Below, piece by piece: positions 50,481-59,406 of a stretch of 64,000 bases of DNA. Position numbers and translations under genes: made by a program. The stretch lies in NCBI GenBank assembly GCA_016124895.1, contig WGMU01000093.1, forward strand, positions 22,602 to 86,601. Direction: 5' to 3'. Positions within the stretch are counted from its first letter, which is position 1, and each line of letters starts with the position of its first letter. The notes beneath the pieces were generated by a model. The model was not told where the DNA came from and made no database searches. It saw only the letters and a program-made list of their open reading frames with translations. Source of the DNA: a bacterium. Its GTDB lineage: Bacteria > Planctomycetota > Planctomycetia > Planctomycetales > Planctomycetaceae.

Positions 50481-51685
50481 GAGACATACTCCTTTGCAGC
50501 CATCCCGCTCCGTCGAGATGAGCCGAAGCTCGACGACTGAACGCGGTCGTCCTGACCCAGAACCTCGGCGAGCTTCACCAGTCGACTCTTTTCCTGCAGT
50601 GACTTCGCGGCTGCGTGGACGATGGCTGTGACTTCCAGGATTTCCTGGTGTGAGTTGGGTTCCTGTCGCGAATGCAGCATGTCCCGGAAGGTCGCCGCCA
50701 TGCGCACCATCTCGTACTTGTGCCCGACGTTGAAGTCTCCCTCGATCGACGGCGTGAAGGTGTAGAGCTTCTTTTTGAAATACACGTCCGTCCGGTTGTA
50801 TTCGAAGCGTTCAAACGGCTGGCCGTACCACACGTGACACGGATAGCGATCCTCGTACGTGAGCAGCGCGTGGCATGTGTCTTTGTGTTCGTACATGCTG
50901 ACGGCGTCGATGCCGGCGCCCATCAGACTCATCACCGTCCAGACGGGATGCTGACCGTAGATCATCCAGCCGTCGAGTCGATATCGACTGTGGAGTCGAG
51001 CCGAAACGTGTTCGATCTCGCCGAACTCGCCCGAGTCCCGCATTCGCTTCGCGGCCTCCATTCCCCACTCGTAGTTGAAGATGCTGCCGGACATCAGCGG
51101 CGCGTTGTGCTGGCGGGCGAACTCCAGAATCTTTCGAGTCCCGGCGACCGTCCCTCCAATTGGCTTGTCACAAAACGTGGGGAGACCGCGCGCCAGGCCC
51201 GGAGCGACCAGGTCGAAGTGGTCATCGCCTTTGCCGGACGCATCGCCCATCCAGACGGCGTCGACTTCGTCAGCCATCTGTTCAAGGCTCGTCGCGACCT
51301 GCACGCCGGGAAAGACTTCAGTAAACGCCGTCGAGACGTTCGGGTCGGCATCGTAGTAGTGAGTGATCCGCGTATCCGGAAACGGCAGCAGGTCAAAACT
51401 CAGTTGCGGATTGCGGTAGACCTTCTGCCAGCCGTCGACGACCTGCGGATAGTGCTTCTTCAGCGCATCGAAATCGCAGGTCGGATGCAAATATTGAGCG
51501 AAGTGCCAGGTATGCCCATTCCGTGTCTGTGGCTTGCCTTCGATCGCCGCCGACACGACGCCGATGCGAAACGTCTTCCGCGGCGGTTCTGCTGCTTCCA
51601 CCTGCCACGGACGCCAGACTGAGGAGACAGCCGCAATGCCGGCCAGCTTGAGCAGGTCGCGACGTGGCAGAAGTCGATCGTTCAT
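50477..51685 (-). CDS. Gfo/Idh/MocA family oxidoreductase, atypical, Tat-exported
   Basis: 402 aa. A twin-arginine leader (LPRRDLLKLAGIAAVSSVWRP) precedes a Rossmann-type domain in which the glycine-rich loop reads VVSAAIEGKP rather than GxGxxG. The EKP catalytic motif is replaced by FCDKPIGG near residue 170, so Lys and Pro are kept and Glu becomes Asp. A long insert (WHFAQYLHPTCDFDALKKHYP...) follows the first strand. Similar atypical proteins are frequent in planctomycetes; whether NAD(P) is bound is uncertain. Start MNDRLLPRRD at 51685 places the Tat signal correctly. It is the upstream gene of a pair with 49662-50480. Confidence 0.82.
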   Translation of the reverse strand: MNDRLLPRRDLLKLAGIAAVSSVWRPWQVEAAEPPRKTFRIGVVSAAIEGKPQTRNGHTWHFAQYLHPTCDFDALKKHYPQVVDGWQKVYRNPQLSFDLLPFPDTRITHYYDADPNVSTAFTEVFPGVQVATSLEQMADEVDAVWMGDASGKGDDHFDLVAPGLARGLPTFCDKPIGGTVAGTRKILEFARQHNAPLMSGSIFNYEWGMEAAKRMRDSGEFGEIEHVSARLHSRYRLDGWMIYGQHPVWTVMSLMGAGIDAVSMYEHKDTCHALLTYEDRYPCHVWYGQPFERFEYNRTDVYFKKKLYTFTPSIEGDFNVGHKYEMVRMAATFRDMLHSRQEPNSHQEILEVTAIVHAAAKSLQEKSRLVKLAEVLGQDDRVQSSSFGSSRRSGMAAKEYVS

Positions 51686-52023
51686 CCTGAGGTTCTCCCG
51701 GTTTCCAGCAGCGTCGCCGCGGGTCGTTTCCTGTCGTCTGAGTGGGAGTAGAGATCAGGCACAACAGCGTTGCAATCCCTGCTGCGTTCGACGGACTTCT
51801 CGAAAGCCGCGAACGACGAATAGTCCAGTGTAAACAACTGGTCGAATCGCGGTTGGTCAGCGGCGAACGTCCGGATGTATTCATCCAGTTCGCGAGAGCG
51901 CCGGCCTGCAGAGGTTCATCCCGTTGCAGGCGGTTTGAGAACCGGCGAATCTGAAACGCCCTGCCGGGAAGTTAAACTCCCGGCGATGCGTGGCTCCACT
52001 CTTTGACGTCAGGATAGACCCGT
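51686..52023. other. Divergent gap between oxidoreductase and PSD1 genes
   Basis: 338 bp, no gene. A short hairpin (GCCGGGA/TCCCGGC, 51963-51984) lies 40 bp before the PSD1 start. No strong promoter was identified by eye. Confidence 0.45.
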
Positions 52024-55000
52024 ATGAGACTCGGACATCTGTCTTTCACAGGCGTGGCGATCCTGCTGCTCGTTGCGACGGACGGGGACGCGGAAGACGT
52101 TTCGCATGGCAGTTTGCCGAGTGAGATGGGCACGCTGTTCAAGCAGCATTGCATCGCGTGTCACGGGCCGGCCAGACAGGAAGGGGGATTGAACCTTGCC
52201 ACACCGCCGGGGATTCGCCGCGGCGGAAAGAAAGGCGAAGTGATCGCCGGAGGCTCGCTGGAGCGAAGCCGTTTGTGGCGGCTTGTTGCCGCGGACAAGA
52301 TGCCGCCGGAGAAACCACTTTCCTCGACCGAGAAGGATCAATTACGACGCTGGATTCTTGCCGGAACGCCGGGTTTGCCGGAACGAGTCTCGCCCGCTGC
52401 ACACGGCGATGAGCACTGGGCGTTTCAGCGGTTACCTGCGCTGGCTGACTGGCCTGACGTTGCCGAGGCTGACTCGTCATCGACGCCGAATAACGTCTCG
52501 ATGCTTCATGTGCCGAAGGTGGCAGACAGTTCTCGCGTACGGACTCAGATCGACCAGTGGATTCAGGCAGGGCTCGAACGTCACGGGCTGTCGCTGGGGT
52601 CGGAAGCGGATCGCGAAACACTGTTGCGTCGAGTCAGCCTCGACCTGACCGGTCTGCCGCCGACGCCTGATGAACGCCGCGAGTTCCTTAACGATCCGCA
52701 CGAAGACGCTTACGAACGCATGGTCGATCGTTATCTCGCGTCGCAGCGGTTTGGCGAACGCTGGGGTAAGTACTGGCTCGACGCCGCCGGCTACGCGGAC
52801 AGCAATGGCTACTTTGGAGCCGACACCGATCGACCGCTTGCCTATCGATATCGCGACTACGTGATCCGGTCGCTTAATGCCGACAAGCCCTGGGACCAGT
52901 TCGTCCTCGAGCAACTGGCCGGGGACGAGTTGGCTGGATTCGGCGCGGGCGTCGACGTTCAGCCAGAGATGCTGCCACTGCTCGACGCCGTCCACTTTTT
53001 GCGCAACAGTCCGGACGGTACCGACAGCAGTGACGGGAACCCTGACGAAGTGCGGCGCGACAGGTACGCGGCGATTGAAGGCACACTGGAAATCATGGGG
53101 GCATCACTGCTGGGCATGACAGTCGGCTGCGCCCGCTGCCACGACCACAAGTTCGAGCCGTTCAGTCAGCGCGACTACTACCAGTTGCAGGCAGTGATCT
53201 ATCCGGCGTTTAACGTGGCGAACTGGATCAAACCGAAAGACCGAACCGTCCGCGCCGCGTCGACCGCAGAACTCTCTGCCTGGCAGTCCGAAGTTCAGCG
53301 CATCGATGCGGCCATCGCCGCCCGACACGACGAATTCCGGCAGTGGTTGCGTGGGCATCGCGAGCCTTCCGAGACGGTGTTCACGGACGACTTTGACGGC
53401 GACGGCCGGAAGCTCGCGGGATCCTGGAACAACACGGTTCCCGGTGACGCTGCACCCGGAGGCACGCCGGCGGTGACGATCGATACTCCGAATGCGCCGG
53501 CGGCTCTGGTGGAGGACGGCCGGTTACAGATCATCGAATCCGGCGCAGCAGGCGACCGTGTCTGCTGTACGACGCGAACGTTTGACTGGACGCCTCCGCA
53601 AACCGGCGACTGGATTCAGGTAACGTTTGATCTCGGAGCACGCGGCACTCCGGCGCCGTATGTCGGCTACTTCGTGGCTCTGTGCGACTTCAATGACGCG
53701 CGCGGCCTGTCAGGGGGAAACGTGCTGCTCGATGGTCGGCAGAGCGGTCAGGCGGCGGTACATCTCGACTATCCCGGCGGAGACAGCGTCGGCCGTGGCT
53801 CGATCGGCACCAGCGGTTACGAACCGGGCCGTAATCTCGGAGTTCGCATCACGAATGTCGGTGGCGGGCGCTTCGAACTGGCTCAGGTCGTCGACGGAAT
53901 TCCGGAGCCAGGCGTTGCTGCTCTGACCGCTGACGATCTGCCGGACGGAGCGTTTGGCTTCGAGTACTGCTGTAATCGCAGTTTTACGATCGACAACGTC
54001 CTGATCGAACAGAGCCTTCGCGCACCGGCGACGCCGTCCGAGATCACGGTTGACGAACTGCGTGCGGAGATTGCACAGCAGCGGGCGGCGCTCAATGCGG
54101 ACATCACGCGGCTTGAGAGATCACGGCCGGCTGAGCCAGGTCATCTCGCGATCGTGGCCGACTATTCTCCGGAGATTCCCGCAGTCCCGTTGCTGATTCG
54201 AGGCGAGCATCAGCACGCGGGGGAAGTGGTTCCGGCTGCAGTTCCTCACGTGTTTGTCGAGCCTGGGCAGACAGCGGATCTGGATCGGATCGCTGCTGAC
54301 TGGCCGGGGCGAGCGCAGAGTACAGGCCGTCGCCTGGCGTTCGCCGACTGGCTGACTCAAGCGGATTCACGTGCGGCCGGGCTGCTGGCACGAGTCACCG
54401 TCAACCGCTGGTGGCAGTACCACTTCGGCCGCGGCATCGTGGCGACTCCGGAAAACCTGGGTTACTCGGGAGCGGCACCGACGCATCCCGAGCTGCTGGA
54501 CTTTCTCGCTGCAAAGCTTGTTGATCTGCACTGGAGCCCCAAAGCGCTGCACCGACTGATTCTGCAGTCGGCCGTGTATCGTCAATCGAGTATTCCGCAG
54601 ACACAGGCCCAGCGAGTCGATCCAGAGAACCTGCTGTTGTGGCGTTACCCTCTGCGGCGGCTCGATGCTGAGGCGATTCGCGACTCGATGCTGGCCGTCA
54701 GCGGCGAACTCGATCGGAAGATGTTCGGCCCGTATGTCCCGACTGAATACGCCTCTGATGGAAGTGTCGTTGTCGCAATGAATGCTGCCGGACGTCAGCG
54801 ACGCAGCATTTACCTGCAGCAACGCCGAACGCAAACTCCGGACGTGCTGAAGGTGTTTGATGCGCCATCGATCGTCAGCAGTTGTACCGGACGACCGCGG
54901 ACCACCGTCCCGCTGCAATCGCTCAACCTGTTGAACTCGCCGTTCATCCGTACGTGTGCCGAAGCTCTGGCCGTACGCATCGACGCGGGCAGTGACATGA

Positions 55001-55197
55001 CCTGCGACGAGTTTCTGACGAATGCGTTCGTTGCCGCTCTGTCACGCGAACCCCGGCCGGCAGAACGAACAGCGTCGCTTGAATTTCTGAACGAACAACC
55101 GAACGAATACTCGGACACAGCGGGCGCTGTCCGTCGTGCCCGAGTCGACTTCTGTCAGATGCTGCTGGCCGGAAACTCGTTTCTCTATGTCGAATAA
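52024..55197 (+). CDS. Planctomycete cytochrome c + PSD1 (DUF1549/DUF1553) protein
   Basis: 1057 aa secreted protein. The signal peptide ends near residue 23. A planctomycete-type cytochrome c domain has heme motif CIACH (Cys43, Cys46, His47) with a likely axial Met in DKMPPE near 93. DUF1549 covers about 165-400. A ~210-residue beta-rich insert (about 450-665; opening VFTDDFDGDG, ending TIDNVLIEQS) has the look of a concanavalin-like/LamG domain and is not part of the usual PSD1 layout. DUF1553 follows (about 750-1050, with NRWWQYHFGRGIV and DFLAAKL). Located 212 bp upstream of a DUF1501 gene, the customary partner. Function of the pair is unknown. Confidence 0.92.
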   Translation: MRLGHLSFTGVAILLLVATDGDAEDVSHGSLPSEMGTLFKQHCIACHGPARQEGGLNLATPPGIRRGGKKGEVIAGGSLERSRLWRLVAADKMPPEKPLSSTEKDQLRRWILAGTPGLPERVSPAAHGDEHWAFQRLPALADWPDVAEADSSSTPNNVSMLHVPKVADSSRVRTQIDQWIQAGLERHGLSLGSEADRETLLRRVSLDLTGLPPTPDERREFLNDPHEDAYERMVDRYLASQRFGERWGKYWLDAAGYADSNGYFGADTDRPLAYRYRDYVIRSLNADKPWDQFVLEQLAGDELAGFGAGVDVQPEMLPLLDAVHFLRNSPDGTDSSDGNPDEVRRDRYAAIEGTLEIMGASLLGMTVGCARCHDHKFEPFSQRDYYQLQAVIYPAFNVANWIKPKDRTVRAASTAELSAWQSEVQRIDAAIAARHDEFRQWLRGHREPSETVFTDDFDGDGRKLAGSWNNTVPGDAAPGGTPAVTIDTPNAPAALVEDGRLQIIESGAAGDRVCCTTRTFDWTPPQTGDWIQVTFDLGARGTPAPYVGYFVALCDFNDARGLSGGNVLLDGRQSGQAAVHLDYPGGDSVGRGSIGTSGYEPGRNLGVRITNVGGGRFELAQVVDGIPEPGVAALTADDLPDGAFGFEYCCNRSFTIDNVLIEQSLRAPATPSEITVDELRAEIAQQRAALNADITRLERSRPAEPGHLAIVADYSPEIPAVPLLIRGEHQHAGEVVPAAVPHVFVEPGQTADLDRIAADWPGRAQSTGRRLAFADWLTQADSRAAGLLARVTVNRWWQYHFGRGIVATPENLGYSGAAPTHPELLDFLAAKLVDLHWSPKALHRLILQSAVYRQSSIPQTQAQRVDPENLLLWRYPLRRLDAEAIRDSMLAVSGELDRKMFGPYVPTEYASDGSVVVAMNAAGRQRRSIYLQQRRTQTPDVLKVFDAPSIVSSCTGRPRTTVPLQSLNLLNSPFIRTCAEALAVRIDAGSDMTCDEFLTNAFVAALSREPRPAERTASLEFLNEQPNEYSDTAGAVRRARVDFCQMLLAGNSFLYVE

Positions 55198-55218
55198 GGA
55201 CCGGCTGACGAGTAACTG

Positions 55219-55284
55219 TCGTAGCTGCGTTCTCCAGAACGCGGGCTGTTCTGTTCTCCGCGTTCTGGAGAACGTGGCTGCAAC
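55219..55284. repeat. Palindromic repeat, family C, copy 1
   Basis: GCGTTCTCCAGAACGCGG pairs with CCGCGTTCTGGAGAACG, with a GTAGCTG/GGCTGCAAC outer pair. It lies just after the PSD1 stop and before the DUF1501 gene. A related element is at 59089-59152. Confidence 0.85.
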
Positions 55285-55409
55285 TATTGGCGACAGCGAT
55301 TCCCAGGCTGGTCGTAAGTGACAGGTCTGATCGATCTGCGAGTCTGTGACTGCAGCAGAAGCTTTTACAGGGGCGAGGTTGAAACATTGCACAGACAAGG
55401 CACTTTCTG

Positions 55410-56810
55410 ATGGTTCACGATTCCGAATTTCAATCAAACCGCCGCGCGTTTCTGGGACGGACCACCGGGTTGCTGGGGACGGCGGCTCTGCTCCAACTGC
55501 TGCAGCAGGAAACGCACGGAGCGGGTGAGGGGCCGTCGGCGCATCATGCTCCAACGGCCGACGCCGTTGTGTGCCTCTTTCAGCACGGAGGCCCCAGCCA
55601 GATGGACCTCTTCGATGAAAAGCCAGAGCTGACAAAGCGGCACGGACAGACGTACGAGGGCGATCTCGATATTCATTTTCCGAACCAGGCAGGCCGAGTC
55701 CTGGCGTCGCCGTTCCAGTTCCGGCGACATGGCCAGTCAGGGATCGTACTCAGCGAGATCCTGCCGCACACCGGGACAATCGCTGACGACCTGACTCTCG
55801 TACGCAGCGTGACAACTGAGTCGGTCGACCACGAATCCGCGCTGCGTCTGATTCACAGCGGTAAGTTCGAGGCAGGCTTCCCCACCTGGGGATCGTGGCT
55901 CAGCTATGGCCTGGGAACATCGAACCGCAATCTGCCGGCTTATGTCGTACTCACTGATCCGTCGGGGATGCCGGTCGACAACGTGCGGAACTGGACGTCC
56001 GGCTGGTTGCCCGCTCAGTACCAGGGCACCGTGTTTCGATCGGGAAAGTCGCCCGTTCCGAATCTCGCAACGCCCGAAGACATTCCGACGAGTGCTCGCC
56101 GTCGGCAGCATTCGCTGCTGCGAGCGTTGAACGACGATCAGCTTGGTCGCTATCCCGACAACGCCGAACTCGCGGCACGCATTGCTGACTTTGAAGTCGC
56201 CGCTCGAATGCAGACAGCCGTGCCCGAACTGCTGGACCTGTCGGACGAGACTCAAGCCACGCGGAGGCTCTACGGCCTCGACAATCCCGCGACTGCGGAA
56301 TACGGCACACGGTGCCTGATTGCGCGACGGCTGATCGAACGCGGTGTTCGCTTCGTGCAACTGTTTCTGGCCGGGCAGCCGTGGGACACACACAGCAACA
56401 ACAACGCAACGCTGCGGAAAAACTGCGCCCGCATCGACCAGCCGAGTGCGGCGCTGGTGACGGATCTCAAACAGCGCGGACTGCTGGACCGGACGATTGT
56501 GATGTGGGGTGGAGAATTCGGACGCCTGCCGATTTCGCAGGGCAAAGACGGTCGTGACCACAACCGCCATGCCAGCTCGATCTGGCTCGCCGGTGGCGGT
56601 TTCAAACGAGGTTACTCGCACGGCGAGACGGACGACTTCGGATACAAGGCTGTCCGTGATGTCGTAACCGTTCACGACCTGCACGCCACGCTGCTTTACG
56701 CCCTGGGGCTCGATCATCAGCGACTGACCTGGCCTCACGACGGCCGCCCCGGCAGTCTCACGGACGTCGTTATCACTCAGGCGCAGGTCGTGCCCGAACT
56801 GCTCACATGA
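55410..56810 (+). CDS. DUF1501 domain-containing protein, partner of PSD1
   Basis: 466 aa. A Tat leader (NRRAFLGRTTGLLGTAALLQLL) is followed by the DUF1501 core, which includes FQHGGPSQMDLFDEKPEL near residue 52, the block WGGEFGRLPISQGKDGRDHNRHASS near 365 and the terminal DVVTVHDLHATLLYALGLDHQ. It sits on the same strand as the PSD1 gene, 212 bp downstream, the arrangement that recurs across planctomycete genomes. This protein differs from the two other DUF1501 copies in having a longer N-terminal region. Proposed roles in carbohydrate or sulfate-ester processing are unproven. Confidence 0.9.
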   Translation: MVHDSEFQSNRRAFLGRTTGLLGTAALLQLLQQETHGAGEGPSAHHAPTADAVVCLFQHGGPSQMDLFDEKPELTKRHGQTYEGDLDIHFPNQAGRVLASPFQFRRHGQSGIVLSEILPHTGTIADDLTLVRSVTTESVDHESALRLIHSGKFEAGFPTWGSWLSYGLGTSNRNLPAYVVLTDPSGMPVDNVRNWTSGWLPAQYQGTVFRSGKSPVPNLATPEDIPTSARRRQHSLLRALNDDQLGRYPDNAELAARIADFEVAARMQTAVPELLDLSDETQATRRLYGLDNPATAEYGTRCLIARRLIERGVRFVQLFLAGQPWDTHSNNNATLRKNCARIDQPSAALVTDLKQRGLLDRTIVMWGGEFGRLPISQGKDGRDHNRHASSIWLAGGGFKRGYSHGETDDFGYKAVRDVVTVHDLHATLLYALGLDHQRLTWPHDGRPGSLTDVVITQAQVVPELLT

Positions 56811-57057
56811 GCGACGCCTCTCCCGGTGTTCCAGAGTGTTTCGTCAGTTGAGGTCCGCTGGCGTTTCAGCACACGACTGCATTCCGGAAATCGGTGACCC
56901 GGCCGACATCAGCGCGCTGCCGCGTGGTCTCGACAAACGCAAAACGAACAGCCCCCCGAAATTCGGACTCGCACGACAGGCCACCGCCGCCACCGGAAAA
57001 CCTGACGGCTGCGAGTTTCGGTGCAACCAGCAGGTAGTCTCTCTGAGTGTCCACGGC

Positions 57058-57807
57058 TTATGGTCGACTGTCCCGCTCCTGCAGCACCTGTTCGACATCG
57101 GCCAGTTGCTCGCGCGTGTTGACACCCATCGCTTCATGGATGTCGAGCTTCGCTGCTGCAAGCACGGTCCGGCCCTGACTCCGCAGAATGGCCGGGCAGT
57201 CGGTCAGGTAATACTCGCCCTGGTTGTTCAGCGGCTTGACCTCAGCCAGTGCCTCAAACAGCGACCGGCAATCGAAGGCGTAGCAGCCGGTGTTGATTTC
57301 CTGAATGGCCTTCTGTTCTGGCGTCGCGTCTTTCTCTTCGACGATCTCGACAAACTGGCCGTCGGCATCACGGACAATCCGGCCAAGTCCCTGATTCGCC
57401 TCTGTCAGCGCCGTTCCGACGACTGCAGCAGCGTTGTTTGAGGTCAGTTCGTCGAGCAGTTCCTGCAGCGATTCGGATCGCAGCAAGGGCGTATCCCCCG
57501 CCAGAACGAGCACAGGTCCGTTGTGGCTGGCCAGCAGATCCGCGGCCATCTGGACGGCGTGGCCGGTTCCGTTCTGCTCGGCCTGAAGAGCGAACTCGAC
57601 ATCGCGGTGACCGCTCAGTCTCGCCCGCATCAGATCGGCCTGATGCCCGATCACGCAGACAATGCGTTGTACGCCGGCACCGCGGACCGCGGCAAAGACG
57701 TGCTCGACCATCGATTTGCCGCAAACTTCGTGCAGCACTTTCGGCAGGTCTGACTTCATCCGCGTGCCCTTGCCGGCAGCCAGGACAATCGCAACGGGAG
57801 CAGACAT
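57058..57807 (-). CDS. GlmU-type uridyltransferase, N-terminal half only
   Basis: 249 aa nucleotidyltransferase resembling the GlmU pyrophosphorylase domain, which makes UDP-GlcNAc from GlcNAc-1-P and UTP. Motif LAAGKGTRMKSDLPK (residues 9-23) with a conserved Lys23, then VLAGDTPLL near 100 and EINTGCYAF near 171. The left-handed beta-helix acetyltransferase domain that completes GlmU (about 450 aa) is absent, and no hexapeptide repeats follow in the downstream gap in any frame. Start ATG at 57807 gives the expected MSAPVAIVLAAGKG. Other sugar-1-phosphate nucleotidyltransferases are alternatives. Confidence 0.83.
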   Translation of the reverse strand: MSAPVAIVLAAGKGTRMKSDLPKVLHEVCGKSMVEHVFAAVRGAGVQRIVCVIGHQADLMRARLSGHRDVEFALQAEQNGTGHAVQMAADLLASHNGPVLVLAGDTPLLRSESLQELLDELTSNNAAAVVGTALTEANQGLGRIVRDADGQFVEIVEEKDATPEQKAIQEINTGCYAFDCRSLFEALAEVKPLNNQGEYYLTDCPAILRSQGRTVLAAAKLDIHEAMGVNTREQLADVEQVLQERDSRP

Positions 57808-57877
57808 GTGAGGATTCCCTTCCTGGCAGGTTCAGGCGTGCGAACACCTGCCGACGTCACGCCGACAGGCAAGGAGA

Positions 57878-58828
57878 CTACTGCAACCGGGACTGACGGT
57901 CTTTCCAGTCAATCTTCAGATCGAAAACCTGCTTCCGCAGAAATGCCAGCACAGCGAACATGGCGATCGGTTCGCCCTTCGCGTTGCGGTATTTCGTGAT
58001 CAGGTCGATCCCCGAAAGCTTGATTCCTTTGAGTTCAGCCATGGTGATTTTCTGATCTTCCGCATCCTGCTGTTCGCCACCAAAGGCCTGAAACATTCGC
58101 GCGACCGTTCGTGCGTCGCGACTGCTGGTTTCACCTGTAAGCAACAGCGCCGCAATTCCGGTCGCCCGTAAAAGTTTCAACGGCTGCGTCGTAGACACTC
58201 CGGTCACCGAATCCTGCGGCGAAATCAGCGCGAGTGCCTGAACGTCCTGTCCGCGCGGCGTCCTGGTTTCCAGAGTCGGAGCGTCGTCGTACGGCTTTTT
58301 CGCCCAGTCATAAGCCGCATAGGCAATCGCGATCGGCGTGCTGAACTCAGTGGCCACGATGCCCAGCTTCCGCATGTTGAGCCGTTGTGCCTGGTGCTCG
58401 TCGTAAATGAACTTCTTAATCGCTTCCAGGTCGGCAGCCACCATCGCTTCGTAATCGAACTTGGTCAGCTTGTCGGTCTTCAATCGGGCGGGGGCATTTT
58501 CCGGAGGCTGCGAATCGCCGTGCTTGCGCAGATCAACGGCGAGAACTGCGTACTGTTCGCGAGCGAGTTGCTCAGGCAGGCCCGACGCCTTCCAGTGAAT
58601 TCGCGTTGTCTTGTCACCGTGCAGCAGGATGACGACCGGCGCGTCCTTGCCCATCGGCGATTCCCAGTAAGTGAAGTGAATGATCCAGCCGTCTTTTGTC
58701 TCGACGGTTTTCTCGACGCCGGCTGCCACTTTGTCCTTGTCCTGCGCCGACGCGCGCGAGTCGATCGCGAACAGGCCAGCCAGACACAGAACGGCCAGCA
58801 GCGCGGAGCGGATGTTTCGAGTCTTCAT
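57878..58828 (-). CDS. Secreted alpha/beta-hydrolase-like protein, degenerate
   Basis: 316 aa. The signal peptide (1 to about 26, RASA) starts at the ATG at 58828, which has GAGGA seven bases upstream; the frame stays open to 59038 without support. An alpha/beta-hydrolase N-terminal strand and oxyanion turn VVILLHGDKTTRIHW and a later YAVLAVDLRKHGDS are visible near residues 65-115. The nucleophile elbow reads GIVATEFSTPIAIA instead of GxSxG, so the catalytic Ser motif looks replaced. It could be a non-catalytic or divergent hydrolase. Divergent from no clear partner. Confidence 0.7.
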   Translation of the reverse strand: MKTRNIRSALLAVLCLAGLFAIDSRASAQDKDKVAAGVEKTVETKDGWIIHFTYWESPMGKDAPVVILLHGDKTTRIHWKASGLPEQLAREQYAVLAVDLRKHGDSQPPENAPARLKTDKLTKFDYEAMVAADLEAIKKFIYDEHQAQRLNMRKLGIVATEFSTPIAIAYAAYDWAKKPYDDAPTLETRTPRGQDVQALALISPQDSVTGVSTTQPLKLLRATGIAALLLTGETSSRDARTVARMFQAFGGEQQDAEDQKITMAELKGIKLSGIDLITKYRNAKGEPIAMFAVLAFLRKQVFDLKIDWKDRQSRLQ

Positions 58829-59088
58829 GGAATCGTCCTCGGTGCAGATCACAGTGTCAGAGTCAGCCAGAGTAAAACCACACAGCAGCGACGCGCGGGC
58901 GAGCAGAGATACGGTCGTCGGAGCACCACTGAGAGCGGATAAGGCCTCAGGTGTGCCTGATTTCCGCAGCGTCCGAACCGTTACCGCCAGTGTAGGCGTG
59001 CTCGAAAAGAGCATCAACCCGCACCTCGCTGACGACAAGGCGACACAGGCAGTGATTGAATCTGGCGTGCGGTAGATGAGTTCTTACC

Positions 59089-59152
59089 GTAGCCGCGTTC
59101 GCCAGAACGCGGGCAACACACCAGACGCCCGCGTTCTGGCAAACGCAGCTAC
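59089..59152. repeat. Palindromic repeat, family C, copy 2
   Basis: 26-bp arms (59089-59114 and 59127-59152) pair with two mismatches around a 12-base loop. The arm core CGTTCGCCAGAACGCGGGC resembles the copy at 55219. Confidence 0.9.
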
Positions 59153-59183
59153 ATCCTGGCAGGCAGATTCTCATCTGTCGCAC

Positions 59184-59323
59184 GCTTAATTGGACAGCGC
59201 CACTTTCGGTTGCCGTACAAGCACGAAGCGCAAGCGAGTGAGTGTTTTACGTCAAACACACTCGCTTGCGCCTCGTGCTTGTATCCTCGCAGATTTCGCC
59301 AAAGTGGCGCTGACCAATTAAGC
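59184..59323. mobile_element. 140-bp MITE-like nested palindrome
   Basis: Terminal inverted repeats of 23 bp (GCTTAATTGGACAGCGCCAC then TTT, against AAAGTGGCGCTGACCAATTA then AGC) differ at one position. Inside, a second palindrome has arms around GCACGAAGCGCAAGCGAGTG. No open frame is inside, and no clear target-site duplication was found. The layout fits a miniature inverted-repeat element or a REPIN-like hairpin. Confidence 0.6.
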
Positions 59324-59406
59324 AGCAGGCGGGCAACGGCAAGCCTGCTTTCGCTGAGACACGACAAACCTGATCGTTTTCACCGACAAGTTGCAGCCGT
59401 CCAGAA

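Larger units (their letters stand above)
58829..59406. other. Repeat-rich intergenic region
   Basis: 578 bp holding two different palindromic elements, family C copy 2 (59089-59152) and the 140-bp MITE-like element (59184-59323). No gene seen. Confidence 0.6.
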
